Origin: Polyangium fumosum
Lineage (GTDB): Bacteria; Myxococcota_A; Polyangia; Polyangiales; Polyangiaceae
Assembly: GCF_005144585.1 (NCBI RefSeq)
Contig: NZ_SSMQ01000024.1
Span: forward strand, 95,731 to 159,730
DNA: 64,000 nt
Reading direction: 5' to 3'
Of the stretch, positions 43,692 to 52,726 are shown one piece after another. Each line of letters begins with the position of its first letter. Positions within the stretch are counted from its first letter, which is position 1. A model generated the notes under the pieces. The model did no database searches, was not told the origin of the DNA, and worked only from the letters and a program-made list of their open reading frames with translations. The translations under genes were made by a program, and so were the position numbers.

Positions 43692-45457
43692 CCGGACGCG
43701 ATCCTCTTCAGCGCCGTCATCATCAGATCGAGCGCCGCCTGCTTGGGCACGTCGCGGAGCGCGTGCGCCACGATTTCCTTCAGACGCTGCGACGTCTGCG
43801 CCGGCAAGCGCGTGCGCGAGAGCAGCTCCGTCAGCGCGCCGAGCGCGAGAAAGTGGCGGAGCGTCGCGTCCTGGGGCGCGAGCTCGATCTCCTCGACGTA
43901 CCGCGCGAGGTGCTCGCGCGCTTGCGCCGCCGTCGCGAGCGGCTCGACGATGACCGCGCGCTCCTTCGGGAGCTGCGCGCGCACCGCGACGATCCGCTCC
44001 ATCGCGAGCAGCGCGGGCTCGGCCATCGGGATCGGCGAGGAAGGACGCTTGCCGGGGGGCGAAGCGCTCGGCCAGATCGCCCGCGTCACGCTCGACGCGT
44101 TCCGGTAGAGGTACGAGACCGCGTCGGGCACGGCCTCGCCGAACTCGTAGATCGCGCGGTACACCGCGGCCCGCACGAGCAGGAGCATCGTCGCGGGCCG
44201 CTCCTCGTAGCTCAGCGCCGTCGCGAGCGCCTGCGCCTGGTGCAAGAGCTCGCAGAGTTTGTCCGCGGGCGTGAGCGCCCGGCGCGCGGCTGCGTCGTCG
44301 AGGTCCGGCGAGCCGGGACGTGTCACGCCATCGACCGCGGGCATCCCCGGCACGGTGCGCCGACGCGCGACGGGCGCCGCGAACGGGAGCGGCGTCGTGA
44401 GCGACGGGATCGCCCCGAGGCGCGCGGTTTCCGGCGGCGGCTCGCGGTCCGGCGCAGGCGGCGCGGCGAACGCGGACGTCTGCGGAACCCCGAGCCGCGC
44501 TGTCTGCGGCACGTTCTCGGGAGGCGCGAGCACCGGCGGCACCCCGTCCTCGCCGCGCCACGTATCGGAGAGGCGGAACGGCGCGAGCACCGGCGGCAGC
44601 TCCTCCTCCGCGGCGGGCCCGCGCGACGGCTCGTTCGCGAAGGCCGGCGCGAGGATCGGCGGCAGATCGTCGTCCGGCGGCGTCGTGTTGTCCGCGGGCC
44701 GCAGCGTCGAGGGCGGCGGCGGCACGACCGATCGTCGCTGCGGCGCCGGTTGCAGCGTCGACAGCGTTCGTTTCCTCCCGAGCGACTCCCACCCGCCGCC
44801 TCCGCGCGCGTCTCCGTGCGCCGCGGTGCGCGCGTCGAACGACGCCACGAAGATCTCCGCGTACCGCTCCGACGTCGACATCATCTCGCGTATCACGTGC
44901 CGCACGAGCGGCGGCGACGCCGCGCCGAGCTGCGTGACGAAGCGCAGGAGGAGCAGATCGTCCCGCAGGCACACGCGCGACGTCATCGCCTCCGCGTCGC
45001 AGAGCTCGAGCGAGAGCCGCATCGCGGGGACACGCTGGCTGCGCGGCAGGCGCGCCACCGGCGACTCCACGATCAGATGCATCGACTGCATGTCGAGCGA
45101 CAGGAACACGCTCGACTCCTTGCCGATGAGCGCCCAGCCCGGCCCCTCGGGCAGGTTCACCGCGCGCGCCGTCAGATTCGTTTCTGTACCAACGACCAGG
45201 CCGAGCGCCCGCGCGTACTCGCCGCGCCGGAACGCCTCGGTCGCTCTCTCCAGCCCCGAAGGATCCAGCGACGCGTGCCCGCGCGGCACGAACCTTCGCA
45301 TCGAGTCTTCGAGCGCCAGCGGAGCGCGGTACTCCCCGCAGGCGTCGCAGCGTGGCCCGTGGACGGGCCATCCGCACACCGTGCAGAACTCCCGGGCCGT
45401 TCGGCTCGCGGCTCCCACCGCGCAGAGGATAAAGCGAACGCGGCCCGACGCGGGCAC
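43688..45457 (-). CDS. Zinc-ribbon regulatory-type protein of the NuoH-like operon
   Basis: A 589-residue protein, taken from GTG 45457. The N-terminus has a double CxxC zinc ribbon (CTVCGWPVHGPRCDACGEYR). Residues ~55-190 have a YbjN-like look (GWALIGKESSVFLSLDMQSM; MRLSLELCDAEAMTSRVCLR, DDLLLLRFVTQLGA), like the C-terminal domain of the next gene. The middle is a Pro-rich disordered linker (~225-380) with repeated LPPILAP or VPPVLAP motifs. The C-terminal ~190 residues are helical (ADKLCELLHQAQALATALSY). Two genes in a row with zinc ribbon plus YbjN-like domain suggest that they share partners. The family is not recognised as a whole. Confidence 0.65.
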   Translation of the reverse strand: MPASGRVRFILCAVGAASRTAREFCTVCGWPVHGPRCDACGEYRAPLALEDSMRRFVPRGHASLDPSGLERATEAFRRGEYARALGLVVGTETNLTARAVNLPEGPGWALIGKESSVFLSLDMQSMHLIVESPVARLPRSQRVPAMRLSLELCDAEAMTSRVCLRDDLLLLRFVTQLGAASPPLVRHVIREMMSTSERYAEIFVASFDARTAAHGDARGGGGWESLGRKRTLSTLQPAPQRRSVVPPPPSTLRPADNTTPPDDDLPPILAPAFANEPSRGPAAEEELPPVLAPFRLSDTWRGEDGVPPVLAPPENVPQTARLGVPQTSAFAAPPAPDREPPPETARLGAIPSLTTPLPFAAPVARRRTVPGMPAVDGVTRPGSPDLDDAAARRALTPADKLCELLHQAQALATALSYEERPATMLLLVRAAVYRAIYEFGEAVPDAVSYLYRNASSVTRAIWPSASPPGKRPSSPIPMAEPALLAMERIVAVRAQLPKERAVIVEPLATAAQAREHLARYVEEIELAPQDATLRHFLALGALTELLSRTRLPAQTSQRLKEIVAHALRDVPKQAALDLMMTALKRIASG

Positions 45458-45509
45458 AATGTGCGCGCGCCGTGATCCGCGCCGCCTTTTCCGGGGCCGT
45501 TCGCTCCGA

Positions 45510-47468
45510 TCAGATCAGGGGGTTCAGGTGCAGGGGAGACCGCGTTTCCCGCAGATCCACCTGGATTCGTCGCACGAAATGCGCCGCGAAGGCGGCCCAG
45601 GTCACGAACGTCACCACCCCGCTCACGAGCCCCGCGTTCCGGCCAAAGCCGATCGTCGTCGTGGCGAGGCCGCCGAGCAGGACAAACGCCGAGGCCACGA
45701 GCGCGAGCGGCAAGAACCATCGCAGCGCGATCCGCGACCGCTCCTCCGCGCAGAGCCGCGGCAGCGCCCAGCGCAGCCACACCACCGTCAGCACGAGGCC
45801 CCAGCTCTTCAGCAAGAACAAGAGCGCGCCCACGATCTTCAGCGCGCCCGCGCTCTCCTGCGTCGCGCCCGCCACGCCCGGCAGTTGCCAGCCGCCGAGG
45901 AAGATCGCGCTCGCGATCCCGCAGGCCACGAACACGTGCGCCCACTCCCCGAAGTAGAACAGAAGCTGCCGCGCGCCGATCTTGGCCGGTGGCGCGAGCT
46001 CGTCTCCGTTCGCCTCGGCCTCCCGCAGCGCGCCCGACGCGCGCCCATCGGCCGTGATCATCGACGTCACGTACGCGAGAAACAACACGAACGTCGCCGG
46101 GTTTCGGAACACGAACCAGTGCCAGGGCCACCCACCCGCGTCGAACGGCGAGCCTCCCTGCCCGCCCTGCGCCGCGACGATGTCTTCGAGCCGAAGGGAT
46201 CCCGTGCTCGACACGACGCACACGATCGCCACCAAGGCCGGCAGCTCCTGCAGGAACACGCGTCCTGCACCGCGCAGACCTCGCAGCACGGACCACGCCT
46301 GCCCCGCGAGCGATCCCCCCGTCACGAACCCGAGCCCGAGCAGCGCCAAGAGCGCGAGCAGGAAGAGCATCCCCACGTCGAGGTCCGCGCCCACGAGCCG
46401 CTGCGAGAACGGCATCACCACGAACGTCGCCGAGATCGCCGCGAACGCGAGCACCGGGGCGAGCTTCGACAGGATCGGATCGGCGTCCGGCGGCGCGATC
46501 GCCGAGGCCACCTCGCGATGCACCTCGGAGGCGAGCCGCGCGACCGGCGAACGCGCGAGCGCCTTCTTCCCGTTCCGTTGCGCGGCGAGCCGCGACGCCA
46601 CGCGCCGCACGAGCCACGCCACGAGCGCGCCGAGCGGCGTCGCGAACACGAGCAACGTCGCCGCAGACAAACCCAGCACGATCGCCGCGCCGAGCAGGTC
46701 CGACGGCGCACTCGCGTGGAAGCCCTCGATCGAGATCGGCAGGACCCGCGGCTCTTCGGCGCCGCGCCGCACGGTCGCGAGCGGCGCGCGCTCCTCGCCG
46801 CTCGGGATCACGTCGGCCACGCTCGTCACCTTCATGCCCTCGAAGCTCGTGATCACGTCGCCGCCCTCGATCCGCGCCGCGGCCGCGGGGCTGTCCGGAC
46901 GAACCGCCGCCACCACGATCCCGCTCGACGTGGGCGCGTCCGGAGACACGGTGATCCCCAGGAAATCGAGCGCCCGTTGCCCGTCGCGCTCGCGGGCCAG
47001 CGCGATCGCGCGCCGCGGCGCCTTCGGCCGCACGTCGATCGTCACGTCCTTGACCGACCCCGTCACCGGCAGCGCGCCTTCGGCCTTCGTCTCCAGCGTC
47101 ACCGTCACGTTCCCGTGGAATGTCGTGTGCGCCGCGTCGTCGCCCTGCCCGCAGAACCGCGCCACGAGCGCCTCGCTCACGGCGGCGCTCACCTTGTCGG
47201 TCGAGATCCTCGCCTTGTCGACGACGATCGTCTGCCCTTCGATCGGCGCTTCTCCGGGCCGCTTCAACGTCCCGCGAAACGTGATCGTCGCCTCGCGCGC
47301 CTCTCCCGTCGGCAGGTTCGTCCCGAGCACCTCCAGCCGATCGCCCGACTCGAGCTCACGCGGCGCCACGTCGACCACCCGCAGGAGGTCGGGCGCGGTG
47401 TCGTTCACGTTACAGCCGATCGCCAAGAGGCAGGCGAGGGCGAGCGTGATCCTTCCATGTCCGGGCAT
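45510..47468 (-). CDS. Lipoprotein-PDZ protein fused to a NuoH-like membrane domain
   Basis: A 652-residue protein. Lipobox LLAIGC at residue ~19 is followed by an IPT/Ig-like stretch and then a PDZ-like domain (about 165-245: LGITVSPDAPTSSGIVVAAV ... RIEGGDVITSFEGMKV). From about residue 255 it is a NuoH (complex I ND1) homologue of ~395 residues: APPDADPILSKLAPVLAF, DLDVGMLFLLALLALLG, ADGRASGALREAEANGDEL, GARQLLFYFGEWAHVFVAC, FLGGWQLPG, LKSWGLVLTVVWLRWALPR. There are about eight membrane helices. NuoH carries the quinone channel and proton path, but no other nuo gene is here. A non-respiratory use of the fold, or an orphan antiporter-like role, is likely. Confidence 0.85.
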   Translation of the reverse strand: MPGHGRITLALACLLAIGCNVNDTAPDLLRVVDVAPRELESGDRLEVLGTNLPTGEAREATITFRGTLKRPGEAPIEGQTIVVDKARISTDKVSAAVSEALVARFCGQGDDAAHTTFHGNVTVTLETKAEGALPVTGSVKDVTIDVRPKAPRRAIALARERDGQRALDFLGITVSPDAPTSSGIVVAAVRPDSPAAAARIEGGDVITSFEGMKVTSVADVIPSGEERAPLATVRRGAEEPRVLPISIEGFHASAPSDLLGAAIVLGLSAATLLVFATPLGALVAWLVRRVASRLAAQRNGKKALARSPVARLASEVHREVASAIAPPDADPILSKLAPVLAFAAISATFVVMPFSQRLVGADLDVGMLFLLALLALLGLGFVTGGSLAGQAWSVLRGLRGAGRVFLQELPALVAIVCVVSSTGSLRLEDIVAAQGGQGGSPFDAGGWPWHWFVFRNPATFVLFLAYVTSMITADGRASGALREAEANGDELAPPAKIGARQLLFYFGEWAHVFVACGIASAIFLGGWQLPGVAGATQESAGALKIVGALLFLLKSWGLVLTVVWLRWALPRLCAEERSRIALRWFLPLALVASAFVLLGGLATTTIGFGRNAGLVSGVVTFVTWAAFAAHFVRRIQVDLRETRSPLHLNPLI

Positions 47469-47477
47469 GGCCCGGGC

Positions 47478-48290
47478 TTATCCATCGCGCCGCGGCAAAG
47501 GGCCAAGTTGAGGGCGAACCGGCAGGAAATACCGGGCGTTGTCGAGCTCGTTCACGCCCACGTAGAGCTCCGCCTCGAAGACCTCCTTGAGGCGCCGGTA
47601 CGTCATCACCTCCTCGATCGTCCCGTGCGCCACGAGCCTGCCGGCCTTCAAGAGCGCGATCCGATCCGCGTACTGCGCCGCCGCGTTCAGGTCGTGCAGC
47701 ACCATCACGCATGCGAGCCCTCGATCCCGCACCTCGCGCCACACGAGCTCCGACAGCGCCAGAAAGTGCCGCACGTCGAGGTGCGCCGTCGCCTCGTCGA
47801 GGAGCAGCACCGGCGCCTCCTGCGCGAGCGCCCGCGCGATCGCGACCCGTTGCTGCTCGCCGCCCGACAGCTCCGACACGCGCCGATCCGCCAGCGCTTC
47901 GAGCTCGCACGCGGCGATCGCCCTCGCCACGGCCTCTTCATCGTGCCTCGACGCGCGCATCCATGCGCCCTGGTACGGCGCGCGGCCCATCATCACGATC
48001 TCGCGCACCACGAAGCCCACCGCCGGCTCCGACGACTGCGGCACGAGCGCGATCTTCTTCGCGATCTCCCGACGCTCCAGGCGCGCGAGTGGCTCGCCGA
48101 GAACGTGTACCTCTCCACGCTGGGGCTGAAGCGCGCCCGAGATCACCTTCACGAGCGTCGACTTCCCGGCCCCGTTCGGCCCGAGGATCGCGCAAATCTC
48201 GCCTTTTCGCACGGAAAGGTCGATGTTCTCGAGCGCCGCGCCTCCCGATGCGTAGCGAACCGACACCCCGGATAGTTCGATGGCATTCAT
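47478..48290 (-). CDS. ABC transporter ATPase, iron-siderophore/heme type
   Basis: A 270-residue ATPase from ATG 48290. Walker A ILGPNGAGKSTL, the Q-loop at LVPQSSEP, signature LSGGEQQR, Walker B LLLDEATAHLD and the H-loop VMVLHDLNAAAQYAD are all intact. The family is FecE/HmuV-like (heme or iron-siderophore import, energising a BtuCD-type permease). No permease or binding-protein gene is adjacent. Instead the PDZ-NuoH-like gene starts nine bases downstream, which makes it a possible partner. It is divergent from the PHA-regulator gene at 48393, across 102 bases. Confidence 0.92.
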   Translation of the reverse strand: MNAIELSGVSVRYASGGAALENIDLSVRKGEICAILGPNGAGKSTLVKVISGALQPQRGEVHVLGEPLARLERREIAKKIALVPQSSEPAVGFVVREIVMMGRAPYQGAWMRASRHDEEAVARAIAACELEALADRRVSELSGGEQQRVAIARALAQEAPVLLLDEATAHLDVRHFLALSELVWREVRDRGLACVMVLHDLNAAAQYADRIALLKAGRLVAHGTIEEVMTYRRLKEVFEAELYVGVNELDNARYFLPVRPQLGPLPRRDG

Positions 48291-48392
48291 GGCATCCGCG
48301 ACATTTCCGGCCCTCGGACGATTCACGCTGTCATCAGCTTGCACATATGAGTTACAGGTGGTCCAATTCAGTCGAGGCGCGAAGGGGAGATC

Positions 48393-49106
48393 ATGGATAC
48401 GGTGAAGGAGACCTCGGGGGCCAGTGCGACGCCGCGGCGCGTCATCAAGCGGTACTCCAACCGTAAGTTGTACGATACCAAGGACAGCCGCTACGTGACC
48501 CTCCAGCAGATCGGGGAGATGGTCCGTGCGGGCGAAGAGGTCCAGATCATCGACAACGCGACCAAGGAGGACAAAACCGAGGTCACGCTGGCGCTCATCA
48601 TCTCGGAGGACCTCAAGTCCCAGCCGCGAAGCGTGCCCCTCGGGACGCTGCGGGACCTGATCCAGGAGCGCGGCGAGCGCCTGCTCAACACGCTCCGCGA
48701 GGGCCCGATCGGTCGGCTCATCCCGGGCGGCGGAACCGAAGACGTCCCCGCGGAGGCGGCCGCGCCGGCCATCCCGGACAAACCCCCCACGCAACCACCG
48801 CCGGCGCCTGCCGCCGCCGCTGCTCCGGCCGAGGCGGACAAACCCGCCGCCTCCCATGGCGCGAAGGCGCGTCTGTCCGAGATCGTCGAGAGCTCAAAGC
48901 AGACCCTCGACCAGTGGCAGCACGCCGTGGACGAGCGGATCCGTCACATCCTGCCCGGCGTCGGCCTCTTCCGCGACCTTCAGGCCGACGTTCACCGCCT
49001 CTCGCAGCGCGTCGAGGAGCTCGAAGCCATCGTGCGCAAGCTCGGTGGTGAGCCGACCAACACGCCCGAGACACCCGAGAAGCCTGAGACCTCGACCGAG
49101 GAATAG
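48393..49106 (+). CDS. Polyhydroxyalkanoate synthesis regulator, PhaR-type DNA-binding
   Basis: A 237-residue protein. Residues ~15-75 are the PHB-accumulation regulator domain: IKRYSNRKLYDTKDSRYVTL, IGEMVRAGEEVQIIDNATKE, DKTEVTLALIISED. In PhaR this domain binds DNA and PHA granules to repress phasin and PHA genes. A Pro/Ala linker follows (~115-155) and then a helical C-terminal end (ARLSEIVESSKQTLDQWQHA, VHRLSQRVEELEAIVRKLGG), a likely phasin-like granule-binding or coiled-coil domain. No PHA synthase is in the window. It ends 30 bases before the ECF sigma gene. Confidence 0.88.
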   Translation: MDTVKETSGASATPRRVIKRYSNRKLYDTKDSRYVTLQQIGEMVRAGEEVQIIDNATKEDKTEVTLALIISEDLKSQPRSVPLGTLRDLIQERGERLLNTLREGPIGRLIPGGGTEDVPAEAAAPAIPDKPPTQPPPAPAAAAAPAEADKPAASHGAKARLSEIVESSKQTLDQWQHAVDERIRHILPGVGLFRDLQADVHRLSQRVEELEAIVRKLGGEPTNTPETPEKPETSTEE

Positions 49107-49136
49107 TCGGGGGGGTGCTCCTGTTGGGAGACCGCG

Positions 49137-49841
49137 ATGGCATTTTTCTTCAGTAAAAAGCCAGCTTCGGTCGCCCAGGACCTGAGCTTCTCCGGCGCTG
49201 GGGACGGCGCGCCGGGGGTCGACAATTTCGAGGTGGAGCTGCTTGGCCACCTCGACACGCTGTATGCGGTGAGCTGCCGCATGACACGGAGCACGACCGA
49301 GGCCGAGGATCTCGTCCAGGACACGGTCGTGAAGGCCATGCGTGCCCGCGACCAGTTCGAGCCGGGCACGAACCTTAAGGCCTGGTTGCTTCGTATCCTC
49401 ACGAACACCTTCATCAACCGCTACCGGCGTGGCGGACTCGAGCGCGACATCCTGGAAGGTCCGGATGTCGAGTCGCTGACCGACGGATGGATCGGCGCGA
49501 CGACGATGCGCGGCATGCGGGATCCCGAGACGGCGGCCCTCGCGCCGCTGGTCGAGGCCGAGGTGCAGCGCGCGCTCGACGATCTGCCGCCGGAGTTCCG
49601 CGTCGCGGTCGTGCTCTCGGACATCGAAGAGCTCTCCTACAAGGAGATCGCCGAGGCGATGGGCACGCCGATCGGCACGGTGATGTCGCGGCTGCACCGC
49701 GGCCGGAAGCTCTTGCAGAAGACGTTGCGCGACCATGCTGTCGCCCTGGGCATCGTGAGCGAGGGTTCTTCGAACAAGGCCGACCAGGCCCCGACGGACC
49801 TCGCGGCGTACCGGAAGCGGAAGCGGAGTGCTGCGGTATGA
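49137..49841 (+). CDS. ECF sigma factor (SigR/RpoE-like)
   Basis: A 234-residue sigma factor. Region 2 (about residues 45-100) reads EAEDLVQDTVVKAMRARDQF, then LKAWLLRILTNTFINRYRRG. Region 4 (about 150-200) has LDDLPPEFRVAVVLSDIEEL, YKEIAEAMGTPIGTVMSRLH and RGRKLLQKTL. The start ATG 49137 gives a hydrophobic N-terminus, FFFSKKPASV. Its stop overlaps the anti-sigma gene (ATGA at 49838), so the two are made in balance. In this group the partner is typically a thiol- or zinc-responsive anti-sigma factor that holds the sigma until stress. Confidence 0.92.
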   Translation: MAFFFSKKPASVAQDLSFSGAGDGAPGVDNFEVELLGHLDTLYAVSCRMTRSTTEAEDLVQDTVVKAMRARDQFEPGTNLKAWLLRILTNTFINRYRRGGLERDILEGPDVESLTDGWIGATTMRGMRDPETAALAPLVEAEVQRALDDLPPEFRVAVVLSDIEELSYKEIAEAMGTPIGTVMSRLHRGRKLLQKTLRDHAVALGIVSEGSSNKADQAPTDLAAYRKRKRSAAV

Positions 49842-50704
49842 ATGGGCTCAAGGTGATGACCGACGAGTGCTCGTTGTTCTCGCGTTGCACGTCGGCGTAC
49901 GTGGACGGCGAGCTCGATCCAGGACACGCGGTCGACATGGAGGCGCACGTCCTTCATTGCGGCACGTGCTCCGAGCGCGTGACGTTCTTGCGGGTGATGC
50001 GCGCGAGCATGAAGCGCACGGCCGCGAAGCGTGTCCCCGACGCGATGCGCGCGCGCATCCACGCCGCGATGCTCGCCGAGAAGCGTCGCGTGAAAGAGGC
50101 CGATCGCGAGGTCCACTCCGCGAAGCTCGTGAGCTGGAAATACGCGGCGACGCTCGCGGCTGCGGCTGGCGTCGCGCTCACGGTGGCGGCCGCGAAAAAC
50201 CAGAAGGACGTGGTGGTCACGCCGGAACTCGCGCGGATCGGCGCGACGACGGAAATGGCTGCGGCTGGCATGGACTCGCTGCTCGACGATCTCGTCGCGC
50301 TCCACGCGCATCCCTTGCCGCCCGAGACGACGAACCCCGAAGAGCTCGTCCGTTTCGACCCGCTCGTCGGCGTGCCCGTGCGTCGGCCTGCGTTCCAGCC
50401 CTTCGTGGCGAGCTTCAACGGCGCGCGCGTGCACGCGATGCGTGATCAACGTGCGGCGCTCCTGCAGTACACGGTCGAGGGCAAACACCGCGTCACGGTG
50501 TACGTCTTCGATCCGCGCGCCGTGCCGATGATGCGCGTCACGCGGCTCGAACCACGCGTCGTGCGGGAGCGTCCCGTCTACGTGGGCAAACTCCGCGGCT
50601 ACTCGGTTGCGGCGGTCGAGAAGAGCGGCGTCGGTTACGCGCTCGCGACGGACTTCGACGACGAACGCAGCGCGCAGCTCGTCCTCGCCGCCACGCAGCA
50701 GTAA
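49838..50704 (+). CDS. ZAS-type anti-sigma factor with one membrane helix
   Basis: A 288-residue protein. The zinc anti-sigma motif is H37-VLH-C41-GT-C44 (Hx3Cx2C) within DMEAHVLHCGTCSERVTFLR, preceded by CTSAYVDGELD. One membrane helix lies at about residues 105-122 (YAATLAAAAGVALTVAA). The remaining ~160 residues are outside the cytoplasm, with a beta-rich domain (HRVTVYVFDPRAVPMMRVTR; VYVGKLRGYSVAAVEKSGVG). The ATGA overlap with the sigma gene supports a cognate pair. Redox release of zinc or a signal at the outer domain would free the sigma factor; which applies is inferred. Confidence 0.88.
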   Translation: MNGLKVMTDECSLFSRCTSAYVDGELDPGHAVDMEAHVLHCGTCSERVTFLRVMRASMKRTAAKRVPDAMRARIHAAMLAEKRRVKEADREVHSAKLVSWKYAATLAAAAGVALTVAAAKNQKDVVVTPELARIGATTEMAAAGMDSLLDDLVALHAHPLPPETTNPEELVRFDPLVGVPVRRPAFQPFVASFNGARVHAMRDQRAALLQYTVEGKHRVTVYVFDPRAVPMMRVTRLEPRVVRERPVYVGKLRGYSVAAVEKSGVGYALATDFDDERSAQLVLAATQQ

Positions 50705-50715
50705 CAGCCGCTCGA

Positions 50716-50785
50716 CGCTCGGGGGTACGCTCAGACAAACCGAGCGACGCCCCCAGCCCCCCGAGGGGTTCGCGGGAACGAACCC
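50716..50785. terminator. Two small hairpins between convergent genes
   Basis: CGCTCGG at 50716-50722 pairs with CCGAGCG at 50740-50746 (17-base loop), and GGGTTCG at 50766-50772 pairs with CGAACCC at 50779-50785 (six-base loop). They occupy the gap between the anti-sigma gene and ggt and could stop transcription from either side. T-tails are absent. Confidence 0.35.
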
Positions 50786-50818
50786 GACGACCCCCTCCTC
50801 GTCCCCGACAAACCCTTC

Positions 50819-52612
50819 CTACTGCACGAGCCCCGCGCCGCCCTTGCGCGGATCGGCGCCGACGGTGAGCACCCGCGCGCCGTCCGGGCCCTCCTGGATC
50901 GACACGGCCTGCACCGCGGAGAAGTTCGGCTTGCTCGTGTCCACGACCTCGCCGCGCTTCTCCAGGTCTTGCAGCACCTCCGTCCCGATCGCCGCGTCGA
51001 TGAACAACCCGCCCGTCGGCGGCGTCTCGAAGCGCGGCGCGGCCACGGCCTTGTCGACCGGCATGCCGAACACGAGGTGCGACAGGAGCACCTGCGTCGT
51101 GCCCGTCGCGATGCGCGTCCCGCCCGACCCGCCGAACGCGAGCACGGGCTTGCCGTCCTTCGTCACGATCGTCGGCGTCATGCTCGACGTCGGCCGCGCC
51201 CCGCCGCGCGGATAGTTCGGCCCCTTCGACATGCCGAACAGCTTCTCCACGCGCTCGGCCGTGAAGTCCGCGAGCTCGTCGTTCAGCAAGAACCCGCCTT
51301 CCGTCACGAGCTGCGCGCCGAACATGTTGTTCACCGTGGTCGTGATCGACGCGACGTTCCCCTCGGCGTCCACGGTCACGATGTGCGTCGTACCCGCGTC
51401 GGTCACCGGGAAGTTCTCGGCCTTCGTCGTCGACGTCATCGAGATCCTCGCGCGCCGCGCCTTCATCCGCTCGGGGCTCACGAGCTTCGCCACGTCCATC
51501 TTCACGAACGCGGGATCCCCGAGCAGCCGCACCCGATCCGCGACCGCGCCGCGCATCGTCTCGGCGAGCAGGTGCGTGTACGCCCCCGTGTTGTGCCCGA
51601 GCGCCGCGAGATCCGCCTTCGAGTGCATGTGGAGCGTCTCCAGCATCATCACGCCGCCGGCCGAGGGCGGCGGCATCGTGACGACCTCGTAGCCCTCCCA
51701 CTGCGTCCGCAGCGGCTCTCGATCGAGCACCTTGTAGTCCTCGAGATCCTTCTTCGTCATGCGGCACTTGCCGGCCCGCGCCGTGGCCAGGATATCGGCC
51801 GCGATCGCCCCCTCGTAAAACGCCTTCTTCCCCTCGGCGCCGATCCTCCGCAGCGTCGCGGCGAGCGCCGGGTTCTTCACCATCTCGCCCGCCGGCACGA
51901 TCGCGCCGGCCTTCGCGAAGAGCCCGTACCGCGGCGACGAGAGCAGCCACTTCTCGTTCCACTTCAGCGCGCGGGTCATGTGCGCGCTCACGGGAAAACC
52001 TTTCTCTGCCGCGTCCGCCGCGCCGCGCACGAGATCGGCCATCGCGAGCTTGCCCCAGCGCGCGTGCATCTCCGCGATCCCCGCGACTTCGCCGGGCACG
52101 CCCGTCATCACGCCGCGGTGGTCCTCGGGCACCGGCCGCTTCGTGAGCTCCGTCGGCACGAGGTCCTTCGGCGCGGTCTCCCGGAAATCGAGGATCCGGA
52201 TCTCCTTCGTCTTCGCGTCGTACACCGTCGCGAACCCGCCCCCGCCGAGCCCGCTCGACACGGGATGCACGACGCCGATCGCCAGCGCCCCCGCGATCGC
52301 CGCGTCCACGGCGCTCCCGCCGCGGGCGAGCACATCCATCGCGATCGCCGACGCCGTCGCGTTCTCCGTCGCCACGGCGTACTTGTGCTTCGTCGGCGCA
52401 GCGGGCGCGGCCAGCGCGGGCGCCTGCGCGGTTCCTTGCGGGATCAGGTTCGCGGGCGGCGCGGCGGGCGTGGGCGCGGCGGGCGGCGCCTTCGCCGTGG
52501 CCTCGTCCGGCGAGCGCGCGGCCGGCGCGCTGCAACCCGATCCGGGCAAGGCGACCAGCAGCGCGAGGGCGGCGGCAAACGATGCCGTCGAGAGGGCACG
52601 GAGAGTTCGCAT
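50819..52612 (-). CDS. ggt: Gamma-glutamyltransferase, lipoprotein form
   Basis: A 597-residue precursor from ATG 52612. The signal peptide carries the lipobox GSGC. After a Pro/Ala linker the enzyme starts at KYAVATENATASAIAMDVLA, with GGSAVDAAIAGALAIGVVHP, SGLGGGGFATVYD and DFRETAPKD (the Arg-containing substrate loop). The autocatalytic nucleophile is the first Thr of TTHIV, about residue 408, where the precursor splits into large and small chains. It transfers or hydrolyses the gamma-glutamyl group of glutathione outside the cytoplasm. It diverges from gshB, 114 bases away, so synthesis and turnover of glutathione lie back to back. Confidence 0.94.
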   Translation of the reverse strand: MRTLRALSTASFAAALALLVALPGSGCSAPAARSPDEATAKAPPAAPTPAAPPANLIPQGTAQAPALAAPAAPTKHKYAVATENATASAIAMDVLARGGSAVDAAIAGALAIGVVHPVSSGLGGGGFATVYDAKTKEIRILDFRETAPKDLVPTELTKRPVPEDHRGVMTGVPGEVAGIAEMHARWGKLAMADLVRGAADAAEKGFPVSAHMTRALKWNEKWLLSSPRYGLFAKAGAIVPAGEMVKNPALAATLRRIGAEGKKAFYEGAIAADILATARAGKCRMTKKDLEDYKVLDREPLRTQWEGYEVVTMPPPSAGGVMMLETLHMHSKADLAALGHNTGAYTHLLAETMRGAVADRVRLLGDPAFVKMDVAKLVSPERMKARRARISMTSTTKAENFPVTDAGTTHIVTVDAEGNVASITTTVNNMFGAQLVTEGGFLLNDELADFTAERVEKLFGMSKGPNYPRGGARPTSSMTPTIVTKDGKPVLAFGGSGGTRIATGTTQVLLSHLVFGMPVDKAVAAPRFETPPTGGLFIDAAIGTEVLQDLEKRGEVVDTSKPNFSAVQAVSIQEGPDGARVLTVGADPRKGGAGLVQ

Positions 52613-52726
52613 GGCACAGCTCCATCTGCGCGGGCGCCCCGCGCGTGCGCTAGGATGCCCCGGCCGTGCCGCGGGGATCAACCGTGGCCGGAGAAAGCCC
52701 TCGATCCCCGACGGGAGAGCCAAACC

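Noticed and set aside
48393..49841. PHA synthase operon next to the PhaR-type regulator
   Set aside because: No phaA/B/C gene is adjacent; the following genes are a sigma factor and its anti-sigma.
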